Assembly: GCA_023249695.1 (NCBI GenBank)
Contig: JAHFCD010000023.1
Coordinates: 1 to 11,263, forward strand
DNA length: 11,263 nt
Source: Elusimicrobiota bacterium
GTDB taxonomy: Bacteria; Elusimicrobiota; Elusimicrobia; UBA1565; UBA9628
Reading direction: 5' to 3'
Part shown: positions 1 to 6,344 of the stretch, piece after piece
Position numbering within the stretch: position 1 is the first letter of the stretch
Layout: the number at the start of each line of letters is the position of its first letter
Notes under the pieces: generated by a model
The model's database searches: none
What the model was told of the DNA's origin: nothing
The model's input: the letters and a program-made list of their open reading frames with translations, nothing else
Made by a program: the position numbers and the translations under genes

Positions 1-1
1 C

Positions 2-208
2 AAGAGGCCCATTCCGCGCCCGATAGGAGATTTCGCTCAGTTGGATTTCTTCGATTTGAATAAGCCAGGTACTTATAAGGTCCGTGCGGTACACAACCAA
101 GCGCCGACTGAAAAGACAATGAAACTCTCTCGCCAGCTTGGTCTGCCGACCTATCCAGAGGAAGTTCAGTTCCGAACGCCTTGGATTCAAATTGAGGTGC
201 TGCCATGA
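2..208 (+). CDS. C-terminal end of an unidentified protein (5' truncated by window edge)
   Basis: An open frame runs from the window edge to the TGA at 206-208 and encodes the last 68 residues of a protein whose start lies outside. The visible part contains the phrase DLNKPGTYKVRAV, a pattern common in the strands of Ig-like or other beta-sandwich extracellular domains, and ends in alternating polar and hydrophobic residues (WIQIEVLP). No catalytic motif is visible. The stop overlaps the next start as ATGA, and the Shine-Dalgarno-like GAGGTG of the next gene lies inside this frame, so the two genes are probably co-transcribed and translationally coupled. Codon use is mixed (TTG, ATT, AAA, CAA), like the following gene and unlike the GC-rich genes from 1909 on. 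The function is unknown; a beta-sandwich tail of an exported protein is only a suggestion. Confidence 0.7.
   Translation, partial: KRPIPRPIGDFAQLDFFDLNKPGTYKVRAVHNQAPTEKTMKLSRQLGLPTYPEEVQFRTPWIQIEVLP
194..199 (+). promoter_or_regulatory. Ribosome binding site for the secreted HExxH protein gene
   Basis: GAGGTG stands 5 bases before the ATG at 205, a good Shine-Dalgarno match at normal spacing. It lies inside the end of the upstream frame and supports 205 as the start, which also gives a clean signal peptide. Confidence 0.6.
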
Positions 209-1863
209 AAACTCTGGTCCTCGTCGGTGTAATGGCGTTCGCGAGCGCCCAGGATGCGTTCGCGATTAAAGCGGCTTCAAGCGCTGAAATCGCGGCCATC
301 CAAAAGCAGATATTTGTCGGGAACAGGATGGACGCGGACGTGAAGGACGCTGAGTTGAAAGTTGTCCTCGCCAAGACCGCAAGGGAGAGCGAAGGCAAAA
401 TCCTCGAGCTTAAAAATGCGCTGGCTCGCGAACAAGACAAACAAAGCGCCGCCCGAACCAAGGCGATCCACATGACGATCCTAGCCTATGGTCTTAAGCC
501 GGCGAGTTGGAGCGGGAAAAGCGTCATGACTTCGACCAAGGATCGCACGATCACATGGATGCCCGTGGCCCGCGAAAGCGCGGCTCGTCAAGTGCAAAGT
601 GCCGACGGGGCCCTCAAGGACGTGAAGCAGGATAAGGAGGACTATGTCGGGCTGACTTATCCTGACGGCGTAACCGCGCTGCCTCCGAAAGCGTTCGAGA
701 AAGGCCCGGGCTACCTTGCCTCGATCCTGCTCCATGAGCGGACGCATTTCGAACAGTTCACCACCGACGGCAAGGGCAATAAGATGAGCTACGCGGAAGC
801 GCAGAAAGAGGCCTATAAGGCGCAAGTGGACAACGGCTCGTATTTTTTTGATGAGAAGAACGATAAGGAACGTGCGACGAAGAAAGGAATCGAGGGTCTG
901 CTGGCCACGGAAGTGATTAAGGTTGACGACGAAATCAAGGCAAGCATAGAGGCGCGCAAAGGCCTCAAGGGCCTGGTTCGGCGGTTCCTTCCCCCCGTCG
1001 CTCCGCCGGATATATTCGAAGCGAAGGTCCACACGAACGCGGAGCTGGCGGATATCAGCGGGCTCGTCGCCCGGGCTCGCGCGCAAGCGGACATCGCCAG
1101 TCGAGAGCGCGAGAAGCGGGAGGCGATCGTTCGGACCGCCGCCGAGAAATCGGCCCGGCGCGATCATGACGAACAGCTGAAAAAAACCATCGGGGTCCTG
1201 GCCTTGCGGTCTTGCGCGAACCCGGGGAGCGTGACCCAGGCTGAACTGGACGGCCTTCCTCGGCCTTACGATGAAAATTTCTTCTACGGGAAGCTTCCCA
1301 GCGGCCTCGAGGGGGCCGATGGCACCGGCTACTGCACTGAGCCCTATTTCTATATGGGGAGGAGCACGGGAGACCGCCTTGACGCGGAAGAACTCAGAAT
1401 TCTCTCCACGTCAATGGCGCCGGCGAACGCCCCGATCCCGGAGCGGCCGATTGACGCGCGCCCGTTACAGCCGGTGCTCCCCGTCCGAGTCGTCGCCCAA
1501 ATCCCATTCAATACCGTCTTCCTCGGATTGAAAGCGTTCGCGGTGAAGGCGTGCGGTACCACCAACCTCGTACCCGTCGATAAGGCTTTGACCGCCCCGA
1601 GCAGGCCGTTTTTCTTTTTAAAGGGGGTCGACGACCCGATCACCGACAATCTGGCGTCCGGGCTGGGATATTGCGAGGAGAGTCTTTTCCGCCGACTGAT
1701 CGATAAAATACGCAATGGGCACGGTGGAGAAATCACCGCTCAATGGGTTCACGACGAAGCGGCGTCGTATCGGTCCGCCGCGGGCGCTCCGTCCGGCTAT
1801 TCGCGCCCTCAATCGGACGGAGGCGATCCGTGCCGAGATCACGACAATATTCGGTGTCCTTGA
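205..1863 (+). CDS. Secreted protein with HExxH zincin-like motif and duplicated Cys module
   Basis: This 552-residue protein is probably exported: residues 1-20 form a signal peptide (Lys2, hydrophobic core, AFA before a likely cleavage after Ala20), and no other membrane segment is seen. Residues 177-181 read HERTH, an HExxH zinc motif in a helix-like context (ASILLHERTHFEQF). Glu198 or Glu202 in the following AEAQKEAYKAQ stretch could be the third zinc ligand, as in gluzincins. Residues about 45-80 and 280-330 are highly charged and look helical or coiled-coil. The C-terminal half carries two modules with cysteines exactly 40 residues apart (Cys337-Cys377 and Cys450-Cys490), each ending in GxGYCxE. 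Two more cysteines (543, 551) lie at the tail. No cysteine precedes residue 337, so disulfides in the exported C-terminal part are plausible. I do not recognise a named family. Metallopeptidase activity is inferred from the motif alone. GC content is lower than in the genes downstream. Confidence 0.85.
   Translation: MKTLVLVGVMAFASAQDAFAIKAASSAEIAAIQKQIFVGNRMDADVKDAELKVVLAKTARESEGKILELKNALAREQDKQSAARTKAIHMTILAYGLKPASWSGKSVMTSTKDRTITWMPVARESAARQVQSADGALKDVKQDKEDYVGLTYPDGVTALPPKAFEKGPGYLASILLHERTHFEQFTTDGKGNKMSYAEAQKEAYKAQVDNGSYFFDEKNDKERATKKGIEGLLATEVIKVDDEIKASIEARKGLKGLVRRFLPPVAPPDIFEAKVHTNAELADISGLVARARAQADIASREREKREAIVRTAAEKSARRDHDEQLKKTIGVLALRSCANPGSVTQAELDGLPRPYDENFFYGKLPSGLEGADGTGYCTEPYFYMGRSTGDRLDAEELRILSTSMAPANAPIPERPIDARPLQPVLPVRVVAQIPFNTVFLGLKAFAVKACGTTNLVPVDKALTAPSRPFFFLKGVDDPITDNLASGLGYCEESLFRRLIDKIRNGHGGEITAQWVHDEAASYRSAAGAPSGYSRPQSDGGDPCRDHDNIRCP
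1213..1674 (+). repeat. Two diverged protein-level modules (Cys-40-Cys) within the secreted protein
   Basis: The module from Cys337 to Cys377 (bases 1213-1335) and the one from Cys450 to Cys490 (bases 1552-1674) both have a 40-residue Cys spacing. They share an aromatic-rich centre after an Arg-Pro (RPYDENFFYG versus RPFFFLKG), and the ending GxGYCxExxF matches without gaps (GTGYCTEPYF versus GLGYCEESLF). The repeat is visible only in protein, not as a DNA repeat, so the duplication is old or the modules are independently recruited domains. A disulfide inside each module is inferred. Confidence 0.6.
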
Positions 1864-1895
1864 TCGAGCCCTTCCTTAAATGGGTCCGGGACGGC

Positions 1896-1901
1896 TATAA
1901 T
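1896..1901 (+). promoter_or_regulatory. Sigma-70-type -10 box very close to the start codon (leaderless operon)
   Basis: A perfect TATAAT lies in the 45-base gap between genes, and only 7 bases separate it from the ATG at 1909. Transcription normally begins about 6-8 bases after the -10 box, so the transcript would start at or next to the ATG. No convincing -35 is seen; TTCCTT at 1872-1877 is the only weak candidate. No Shine-Dalgarno sequence stands before this ATG, which fits leaderless translation. Confidence 0.6.
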
Positions 1902-1908
1902 CCCTGCC

Positions 1909-2262
1909 ATGACCGTGCGCGTTTATGAGTACGAGAAGTGCTCGACCTGCCGCCAGGCGCTGAAGTTCCTCGACGCCCGGAAAACGGCGTATCAGCGCGT
2001 GCCGATCGTGGACTCGCCTCCGACCGTGGCCGAGCTCAAGGCCATGCTCGCCTTCACCGGCGACCTGCGCCGCCTGTTCAACACCGCGGGCGTTGTCTAC
2101 CGGGAGATGGGCCTGGGCGAGAAGCTTAAGACGATGACCGAGGGCGACGCGCTGCGCCTGCTCGCGGAGAACGGGCGGCTCGTCAAACGGCCGTTCGTCC
2201 TGCTGAAGGACCGCGGCCTCCTCGGCTTCAAGGCCGACGAGTGGACGGCGGCGTTCAAGTGA
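1909..2262 (+). CDS. ArsC/Spx/YffB-family thioredoxin-fold protein
   Basis: This 117-residue cytoplasmic protein has the ArsC-like thioredoxin fold: an opening strand (VRVYEY), then CSTC at residues 11-14 followed by RQALKFL. Further along it has the family signature LFNTAG (56-61) with Tyr-Arg-Glu soon after, and KRP at 93-95 before FVLL and a closing GF. The length matches the family (about 110-120). Cys11 would be the reactive cysteine and Cys14 makes a CxxC pair, as in Spx-type proteins. Members include arsenate reductases, the Spx regulator and YffB-type proteins of unknown substrate; the sequence alone does not decide between them. No ars gene is nearby, so an arsenic role is not supported by context. 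It is first in an operon of glycosylation genes and its stop overlaps the next GTG start (GTGA), so it is made together with them. The ATG at 1909 is chosen because the family's first strand begins right after it. Confidence 0.88.
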   Translation: MTVRVYEYEKCSTCRQALKFLDARKTAYQRVPIVDSPPTVAELKAMLAFTGDLRRLFNTAGVVYREMGLGEKLKTMTEGDALRLLAENGRLVKRPFVLLKDRGLLGFKADEWTAAFK

Positions 2263-2948
2263 AGATCTCCGTTCTCATACCGGCCTACAACGAAGCGCGC
2301 ACGATCGCCCGCTGCCTCGAGGCCGTCTACGGCCGCAACGCCGGCCGCGACCTCGAGGTCATCATCGTCGACGACGGCTCGAGCGACGGAACGTACGAGG
2401 CCGCCGTGGCCGCCGCCAAGCCCGGAACGAAGGTTCTCAAGCACGCGAAGAACTCGGGCAAGGGGACCGCGATCCGCACGGCGCTCGCGCAGGCGACGGG
2501 CGACGTCGTCCTGATCCAGGACGCCGACCTCGAGTACGATCCGGCCGACTACGGGGCCCTAATCCAGCCCATCGAGGAGGGCCGCGCCGAGGTCGTGTAC
2601 GGCTCGCGCCACCTGAGCGCCGGCAACGAGCGCTCCTACGCGCGCTACTACTGGGGCGGCCGCCTGGTGTCGGTGTGGACCAATCTCCTTTACGGCTCTT
2701 CGCTCACCGACGAGCCCACCTGCTACAAGCTGTTCAAGATCGGCCTGATCCGCTCGTTCGACCTGAAGTGCACCGGCTTCGAGTTCTGTCCCGAGGTGAC
2801 GGCGAAGACCTTGCTGCGCGGCATCCCCATCCTCGAGGTTCCGATCAGCTACCACCCGCGCCGGATCGAGGAGGGCAAGAAGATCCGCTGGCACGACGGG
2901 ATCGAGGCGCTGTGGACCTTGCTCAAGCTGCGATGCTCGCGCGCCTAG
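2259..2948 (+). CDS. DPM1-like family 2 glycosyltransferase (polyprenyl-phosphate sugar synthase type)
   Basis: This 229-residue GT-A fold enzyme probably transfers a sugar from a nucleotide sugar to polyprenyl phosphate at the cytoplasmic face. It shows the GT2 start (KISVLIPAYNE, residues 2-12), VDDGSSDG (37-44), a KNSGKG loop (64-69), and the metal-binding DAD at 88-90 followed by LEYDP. Downstream are family features TDEPTCYKLF, GFEFCPE and EVPISYHPR with EEGKKIRWHDG. There is no C-terminal membrane segment, so it resembles the soluble catalytic DPM1 type. I chose the GTG at 2259 because it overlaps the previous stop as GTGA and puts the first strand right at the N-terminus. An in-frame GTG at 2241 would add six residues inside the upstream gene. 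The end overlaps the next gene by 16 bases. The two membrane glycosyltransferases that follow are natural users of its product. The sugar is not determinable here. Confidence 0.93.
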   Translation: MKISVLIPAYNEARTIARCLEAVYGRNAGRDLEVIIVDDGSSDGTYEAAVAAAKPGTKVLKHAKNSGKGTAIRTALAQATGDVVLIQDADLEYDPADYGALIQPIEEGRAEVVYGSRHLSAGNERSYARYYWGGRLVSVWTNLLYGSSLTDEPTCYKLFKIGLIRSFDLKCTGFEFCPEVTAKTLLRGIPILEVPISYHPRRIEEGKKIRWHDGIEALWTLLKLRCSRA

Positions 2949-4123
2949 ACGCGCGCCGCTTCGACGCGGCCGTCTTCGCGCTGGCGCTCGCGCTGCGCCT
3001 GGGCTTTCTCGCCGTCTTCGTGTCGAAGGGCCTGGGGGAGGTCTACGGCCGCGACCTCTATTTCAACCTGGCGCAGTCCTGGCTCGGCTGGACGCCGATG
3101 CCCGCCTTCGACGCGACGCACCCGCCGCTGTACACGATGATCATCGCCGGCGTGCTCGGCCTTTTCCGCTCGCCGAATCCGCTCCCCGTTCTTCTCCTGC
3201 AATGTCTCGCCGGCGCGGGCTCCGTGCTGCTGGTCCGCCGCCTCGGCGAGAGGCTGGCCGATATCGAGACGGCGCGGCTCGCGGCGCTTTGGGTCGCCCT
3301 CGATCCGGCGCTGATCTTCTTCACGCCGCATCTGCAGACGGAGACGTTGTTCATCGCGATGACTCTGCTCTTTTTCGTCGGCCTGCTCAAGGAGTGGGAT
3401 CGCCCGCTGTCGGGGCGTCTCGTCCTGCTCGGCCTGTGGGGCGGCCTGTGCGTGCTGTGCCGCTCCGTGCTCGGCGGCTATCCGGCGTTTCTCTTCCTGG
3501 CGCTGTGGCGGGCGCAGGGCCTTCGCCGCGCGTTCCTGTTCTGCGCGCTGCTCGGCGCCGGCTGGCTGGCGCCCTCGGCCGCCTGGACCGCGCGCAACTA
3601 TTTCAAGTACGGGAAGGTGGTGCCCGCCGCCACCTTGATGGGCTGGAACCTCTACGAGGGCTTCACCCTCGACCGGGAGGCGGTGCGCCGCCATCCGCAG
3701 GAGATGGGCGAGGAGGCCAAGGCCCTGGGCCTGACCGATCCGATCGCCGTCGGCGATCACTTCGCGAAGAAGACCGCGGCGCTCGTGCGCGCCGATCCGC
3801 TCGGGGCCGTGAAGATCGTGATCGGCAAGGGGCTCCTGTTCTGGCGGCCCTTTCCCTACGACCCGCACAGCTGGTGGCAGCGCGGCGCGCTGGGAATCTA
3901 CTTCACGCTCGTTTTCACGTTGGGGATCTTGGGCGCGCGCTCGACCTGGTCGGCGGCCTCGCCGTGGGGCGCGGTGTGGGCGCTGTTCGCCTACCTGACC
4001 GCGGTGCACTCGGTGTTCTTCACCTCGCTGCGCTACCGCCTGCCGCTCGAGCCGTTTTTGTGCCTGCTCGCGGCGATGGGCGCGCTCGCGCTGATCCGCG
4101 GCCGGGCGGACAGCCGTGCGTAA
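2933..4123 (+). CDS. PMT/ArnT-like membrane glycosyltransferase (GT-C, RgtA/B/C/D-like)
   Basis: This 396-residue protein is very hydrophobic, with roughly nine or ten membrane segments beginning at about residue 12. It fits the PMT_2/GT39-like group that uses polyprenyl-phosphate sugars outside the cytoplasm. After the first helix comes EVYGRDLYFNLA (36-47), with Asp41 where family members carry an acidic catalytic motif, and then THPPLY (62-67), the PMT_2 (H/K)PPL signature. The last helix follows SLRYRLPLEPF, also typical. It is shorter than many relatives (450-550) because it lacks a large C-terminal soluble domain. The frame stays open far upstream, but the ATG at 2933 is the sensible start: it keeps the overlap with the previous gene to 16 bases and gives a short N-tail before helix 1. 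The end overlaps the next start by 8 bases. Donor and acceptor are unknown; lipid A, a glycan or a protein are all possible. Confidence 0.88.
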   Translation: MLARLDARRFDAAVFALALALRLGFLAVFVSKGLGEVYGRDLYFNLAQSWLGWTPMPAFDATHPPLYTMIIAGVLGLFRSPNPLPVLLLQCLAGAGSVLLVRRLGERLADIETARLAALWVALDPALIFFTPHLQTETLFIAMTLLFFVGLLKEWDRPLSGRLVLLGLWGGLCVLCRSVLGGYPAFLFLALWRAQGLRRAFLFCALLGAGWLAPSAAWTARNYFKYGKVVPAATLMGWNLYEGFTLDREAVRRHPQEMGEEAKALGLTDPIAVGDHFAKKTAALVRADPLGAVKIVIGKGLLFWRPFPYDPHSWWQRGALGIYFTLVFTLGILGARSTWSAASPWGAVWALFAYLTAVHSVFFTSLRYRLPLEPFLCLLAAMGALALIRGRADSRA

Positions 4124-5774
4124 GCGCGCCGAGACCTTGTCGCCCTGGGCCTGGGCGCTGATCGGCTGCGCGGTGTTGGCCGCGGCGCTGCGCGTCGTCG
4201 CTCTCGGCTACGGCCTGCCGCACACCTACAACGCCGATGAACCGCACCTGGTCAACATGGCGGTCTCCTTCGGCAGCGGAAGCCTGCGGCCGCACTCGTT
4301 TAAGTATCCGACGCTTTGGCCGACCATGCTCGCCGGCCTGTACGGCCTGTGGTTCGGCCTGTGGTCGGCGCTCGGCCTGCGCAAGTCGCCGCTCGATTTC
4401 GCCGCGCTGTACGGCTTCGCGCCGACCGGCTTTTACCTGATCGCCCGCGCGGTGTCCGCGGCGGCCTCCGTGGCCGCGCTCGCGGTCGTCTCGCGGACGG
4501 AGCGCGCGGAGGACCGCGGGCGCTGGCCTTACGGCGCCTTGATCCTGGCGTTCGCGCCGGTGCTCGTCGAACTGGCCCACGCCGCCAAGCCCGACTCGCT
4601 GATGCTGCTGTTCGTCGCGGGCGCCTGGGCCTGCGCGCTGCGCTTCCAGGCCGGCGGCGCGCGCGGCTGGCTGTACGGCGCGGGCGCGCTCACGGGCGCG
4701 GCCTGCTCGACGCAGTACACCGCGGCGCCGCTGGCGCTGATCGTGCCGCTGTCCTGGCTTCTGCGCGAAGGGGGGCCTCCGCCCTGGACCTGGCTCGCGC
4801 AGGCCGTCGCGTTCTCGGCCGCGGCCTTCGTCGCGGGCTCGCCGTTCATCGCCCTCGATTTCCGCCGCTTCGCCGCGGACTGGGCCGATTACGCGGACCT
4901 GGGCCGCCTGCGTCCGCATGACGCCGCGGCCATGGCCAAGACCGTGGCCTACAACCTCTGGACCTACGGCGGCGACGGCTCCCCGGCGGGGGCGGCCGCC
5001 GTGCTCGGCCTCGCGATCCTGGCCTGGCGCCGGACGCGCCGCGCCCTGCTGCTCGCCGTTCCGATCGCGGCGTATTTCGCCGTGCTCGCCGCGAGCCCCG
5101 ACGGCGGCTGGCAGCGCTACCTGCTCGGCGTGTTCCCGGCGCTGGCGCTTCTGTCGAGCGAGGGGCTGGTCCTCCTCGGCGGGAAGAATCCCTGGCGGCG
5201 CGCCGCCGTCGTCGCGCTCGTCGCGGCGCCCGGGATTTTCCTCTCGGGCCGCTACGTCGCCGACCTCACCTTGCCCGACACGCGCGCGCAGGCCGAGGCC
5301 TGGATGACGGCCAACATTCCCGAGGGCGAGACAATCCTGCTCGATCTTCCTCATGCGTCCCCGCGCGCGATTCCATCGAAAGAGCAGTGCGCCGATTTGG
5401 CCGCCCGCACCTTGGCCGCCGGCTCGCCGCGCACCAAGCTCTGGCGCGCGATGGCCGAGCGCCATCCCGGCGGCGGCTGGCGCGTCTACCGCATCCAGCG
5501 TTCGGCGGGGGACCTGTTCTCCTCGCCGCGCCACGTCGCGGCCTCGCAGGCCGACGCCGACTTCCTCGACGTGCGTCCCGGCCTCGATCCCGTGCGCGCC
5601 GTGCGCGCGAAATGGGTCGTCACCTCCAGCTTCGGCGCCGATCCGCGGCGCGCCCGCGAGCTCGCGACGTTCTTCGCCGAGCTCGCCTCCGGGGCCGATC
5701 TAGTCCGCGAATTTCCTTCCGAGCCCGGGGCGACGATGGGCCCCTGGCTGAGAGTCTGGCGCCTGAGGAGATGA
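4116..5774 (+). CDS. PMT_2-type membrane glycosyltransferase (GT39/ArnT-like)
   Basis: This 552-residue GT-C type protein has a first membrane helix at about 12-32 and then the classic extracytoplasmic DE pair at Asp41-Glu42 (NADEPH), which in PMT/ArnT enzymes is the catalytic or donor-binding acidic motif. FKYPTL (62-67) stands where relatives have (H/K)PPL. AKPDSLML (157-164) and CSTQYTA (197-203) match loops common in this family. About ten membrane segments fill residues 12-385. The last about 165 residues form a polar, probably periplasmic domain, a feature the neighbouring enzyme at 2933 lacks. Translation starts at GTG 4116, 8 bases inside the previous gene. The one good Shine-Dalgarno site of the operon (GAGGAG) lies at its end and serves the next gene. 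It likely takes a sugar from a polyprenyl-phosphate donor made by a DPM1-like enzyme; the acceptor is unknown. Confidence 0.9.
   Translation: MRKRAETLSPWAWALIGCAVLAAALRVVALGYGLPHTYNADEPHLVNMAVSFGSGSLRPHSFKYPTLWPTMLAGLYGLWFGLWSALGLRKSPLDFAALYGFAPTGFYLIARAVSAAASVAALAVVSRTERAEDRGRWPYGALILAFAPVLVELAHAAKPDSLMLLFVAGAWACALRFQAGGARGWLYGAGALTGAACSTQYTAAPLALIVPLSWLLREGGPPPWTWLAQAVAFSAAAFVAGSPFIALDFRRFAADWADYADLGRLRPHDAAAMAKTVAYNLWTYGGDGSPAGAAAVLGLAILAWRRTRRALLLAVPIAAYFAVLAASPDGGWQRYLLGVFPALALLSSEGLVLLGGKNPWRRAAVVALVAAPGIFLSGRYVADLTLPDTRAQAEAWMTANIPEGETILLDLPHASPRAIPSKEQCADLAARTLAAGSPRTKLWRAMAERHPGGGWRVYRIQRSAGDLFSSPRHVAASQADADFLDVRPGLDPVRAVRAKWVVTSSFGADPRRARELATFFAELASGADLVREFPSEPGATMGPWLRVWRLRR
5765..5770 (+). 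promoter_or_regulatory. Ribosome binding site for the methyltransferase gene
   Basis: GAGGAG sits 5 bases before the ATG at 5776, inside the last codons of the upstream gene. It is the only strong Shine-Dalgarno sequence in this operon; most other starts rely on stop/start overlaps. It fixes 5776 as the start. Confidence 0.65.
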
Positions 5775-5775
5775 C

Positions 5776-6342
5776 ATGGCCCTGCACAATCTGATCGAGA
5801 ACCTGATCCACGAGCTGCGCTACCGCGAGGTGACGCCGCACCTGCGCCCTTGCCGCCGCATGGCCGACCTCGGCTGCCGCTTCGATCATCATTTCCTGAC
5901 GCGCGTGCGCGGCCTCGCCGAGGAAAGCTGGGGCCTCGACGTGACCATCGAGGACGGAAAGGACGGCGCCATCACCTTGCTCAAGGCCGACATCACCAAG
6001 CCGCTGCCTTTCGCGGACGGCTTCCTCGACCAGATCACCGTGCTCGCCGTGCTCGAGCACATCGCCAACCCGAAGGAAGTCCTGGCCGAGTGCCGGCGCT
6101 GCCTCGCTCCGGGCGGCCGCCTCATAGCGACGACCCCGACGAAGCTGGGCATCAAGATCCACGATGGCCTCGTCCACACCGGCCTGGTGCGCGACGTGGA
6201 GCCCGGCGAGCACAAGGATTTCGACGTCTCGCCGGAGGCGCTCGCCGGCTGGGCGGCCGAGGCGGGCCTCGTCGTCGAGGACGTGCACTCCTTCGAGCTC
6301 GGCATGAACGCCTTTCTGCTCGCGAGCCGCCCTCCGCTCTGA
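5776..6342 (+). CDS. Class I SAM-dependent methyltransferase (Methyltransf_11 type)
   Basis: This 188-residue soluble protein follows the class I Rossmann methyltransferase order. A first strand with MADLGCR (29-35) stands for the SAM-binding motif I. An acidic residue ends strand 2 (GLDV, 53-56), and KADITKPLPFADG (70-82) holds the usual D-I-x-x-x-L-P-F stretch before strand 4. ITVLAVLEHIANP (87-99) is the post-motif with LEHI. LAPGGRLIATTP (110-121) is the closing signature. Motif I is unusual: after DLGC the usual second glycine is missing (DLGCRFDHHF rather than GxGxG), so SAM binding may be weak or different. The protein is short compared with the usual 220-260 residues, mainly for lack of an N-terminal cap. 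It starts 1 base after the previous stop and ends 2 bases before the next start. In this locus it may methylate a sugar or a lipid-linked glycan, which is inferred from position only. Confidence 0.87.
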   Translation: MALHNLIENLIHELRYREVTPHLRPCRRMADLGCRFDHHFLTRVRGLAEESWGLDVTIEDGKDGAITLLKADITKPLPFADGFLDQITVLAVLEHIANPKEVLAECRRCLAPGGRLIATTPTKLGIKIHDGLVHTGLVRDVEPGEHKDFDVSPEALAGWAAEAGLVVEDVHSFELGMNAFLLASRPPL

Positions 6343-6344
6343 CG

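Noticed and set aside
1864..1895. Terminator after the secreted protein gene
   Set aside because: I found no stem of useful length before the TATAAT box, so termination here cannot be shown.
1909..2262. Arsenate reductase for arsenic resistance
   Set aside because: The family includes Spx and YffB types, and no arsenic transporter or regulator is present. The specific name is not supported.
2675..2932. Upstream extension of the membrane glycosyltransferase frame at 2933
   Set aside because: It runs through the well-supported GT2 gene in another frame and its translation is His/Arg/Pro-rich noise. The hydrophobic protein begins at 2933.
4020..5534. Long minus-strand open frame (504 codons) opposite the second membrane glycosyltransferase
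   Set aside because: The translation is dominated by Arg, Ala, Gly and Gln with no domain or membrane pattern. It arises because third-position GC on the + strand removes stop codons on the other strand.
5850..6344. Upstream extension of the SDR frame
   Set aside because: It overlaps the methyltransferase gene and gives Arg/Pro-rich translation. The Rossmann start follows directly after the ATG at 6345.
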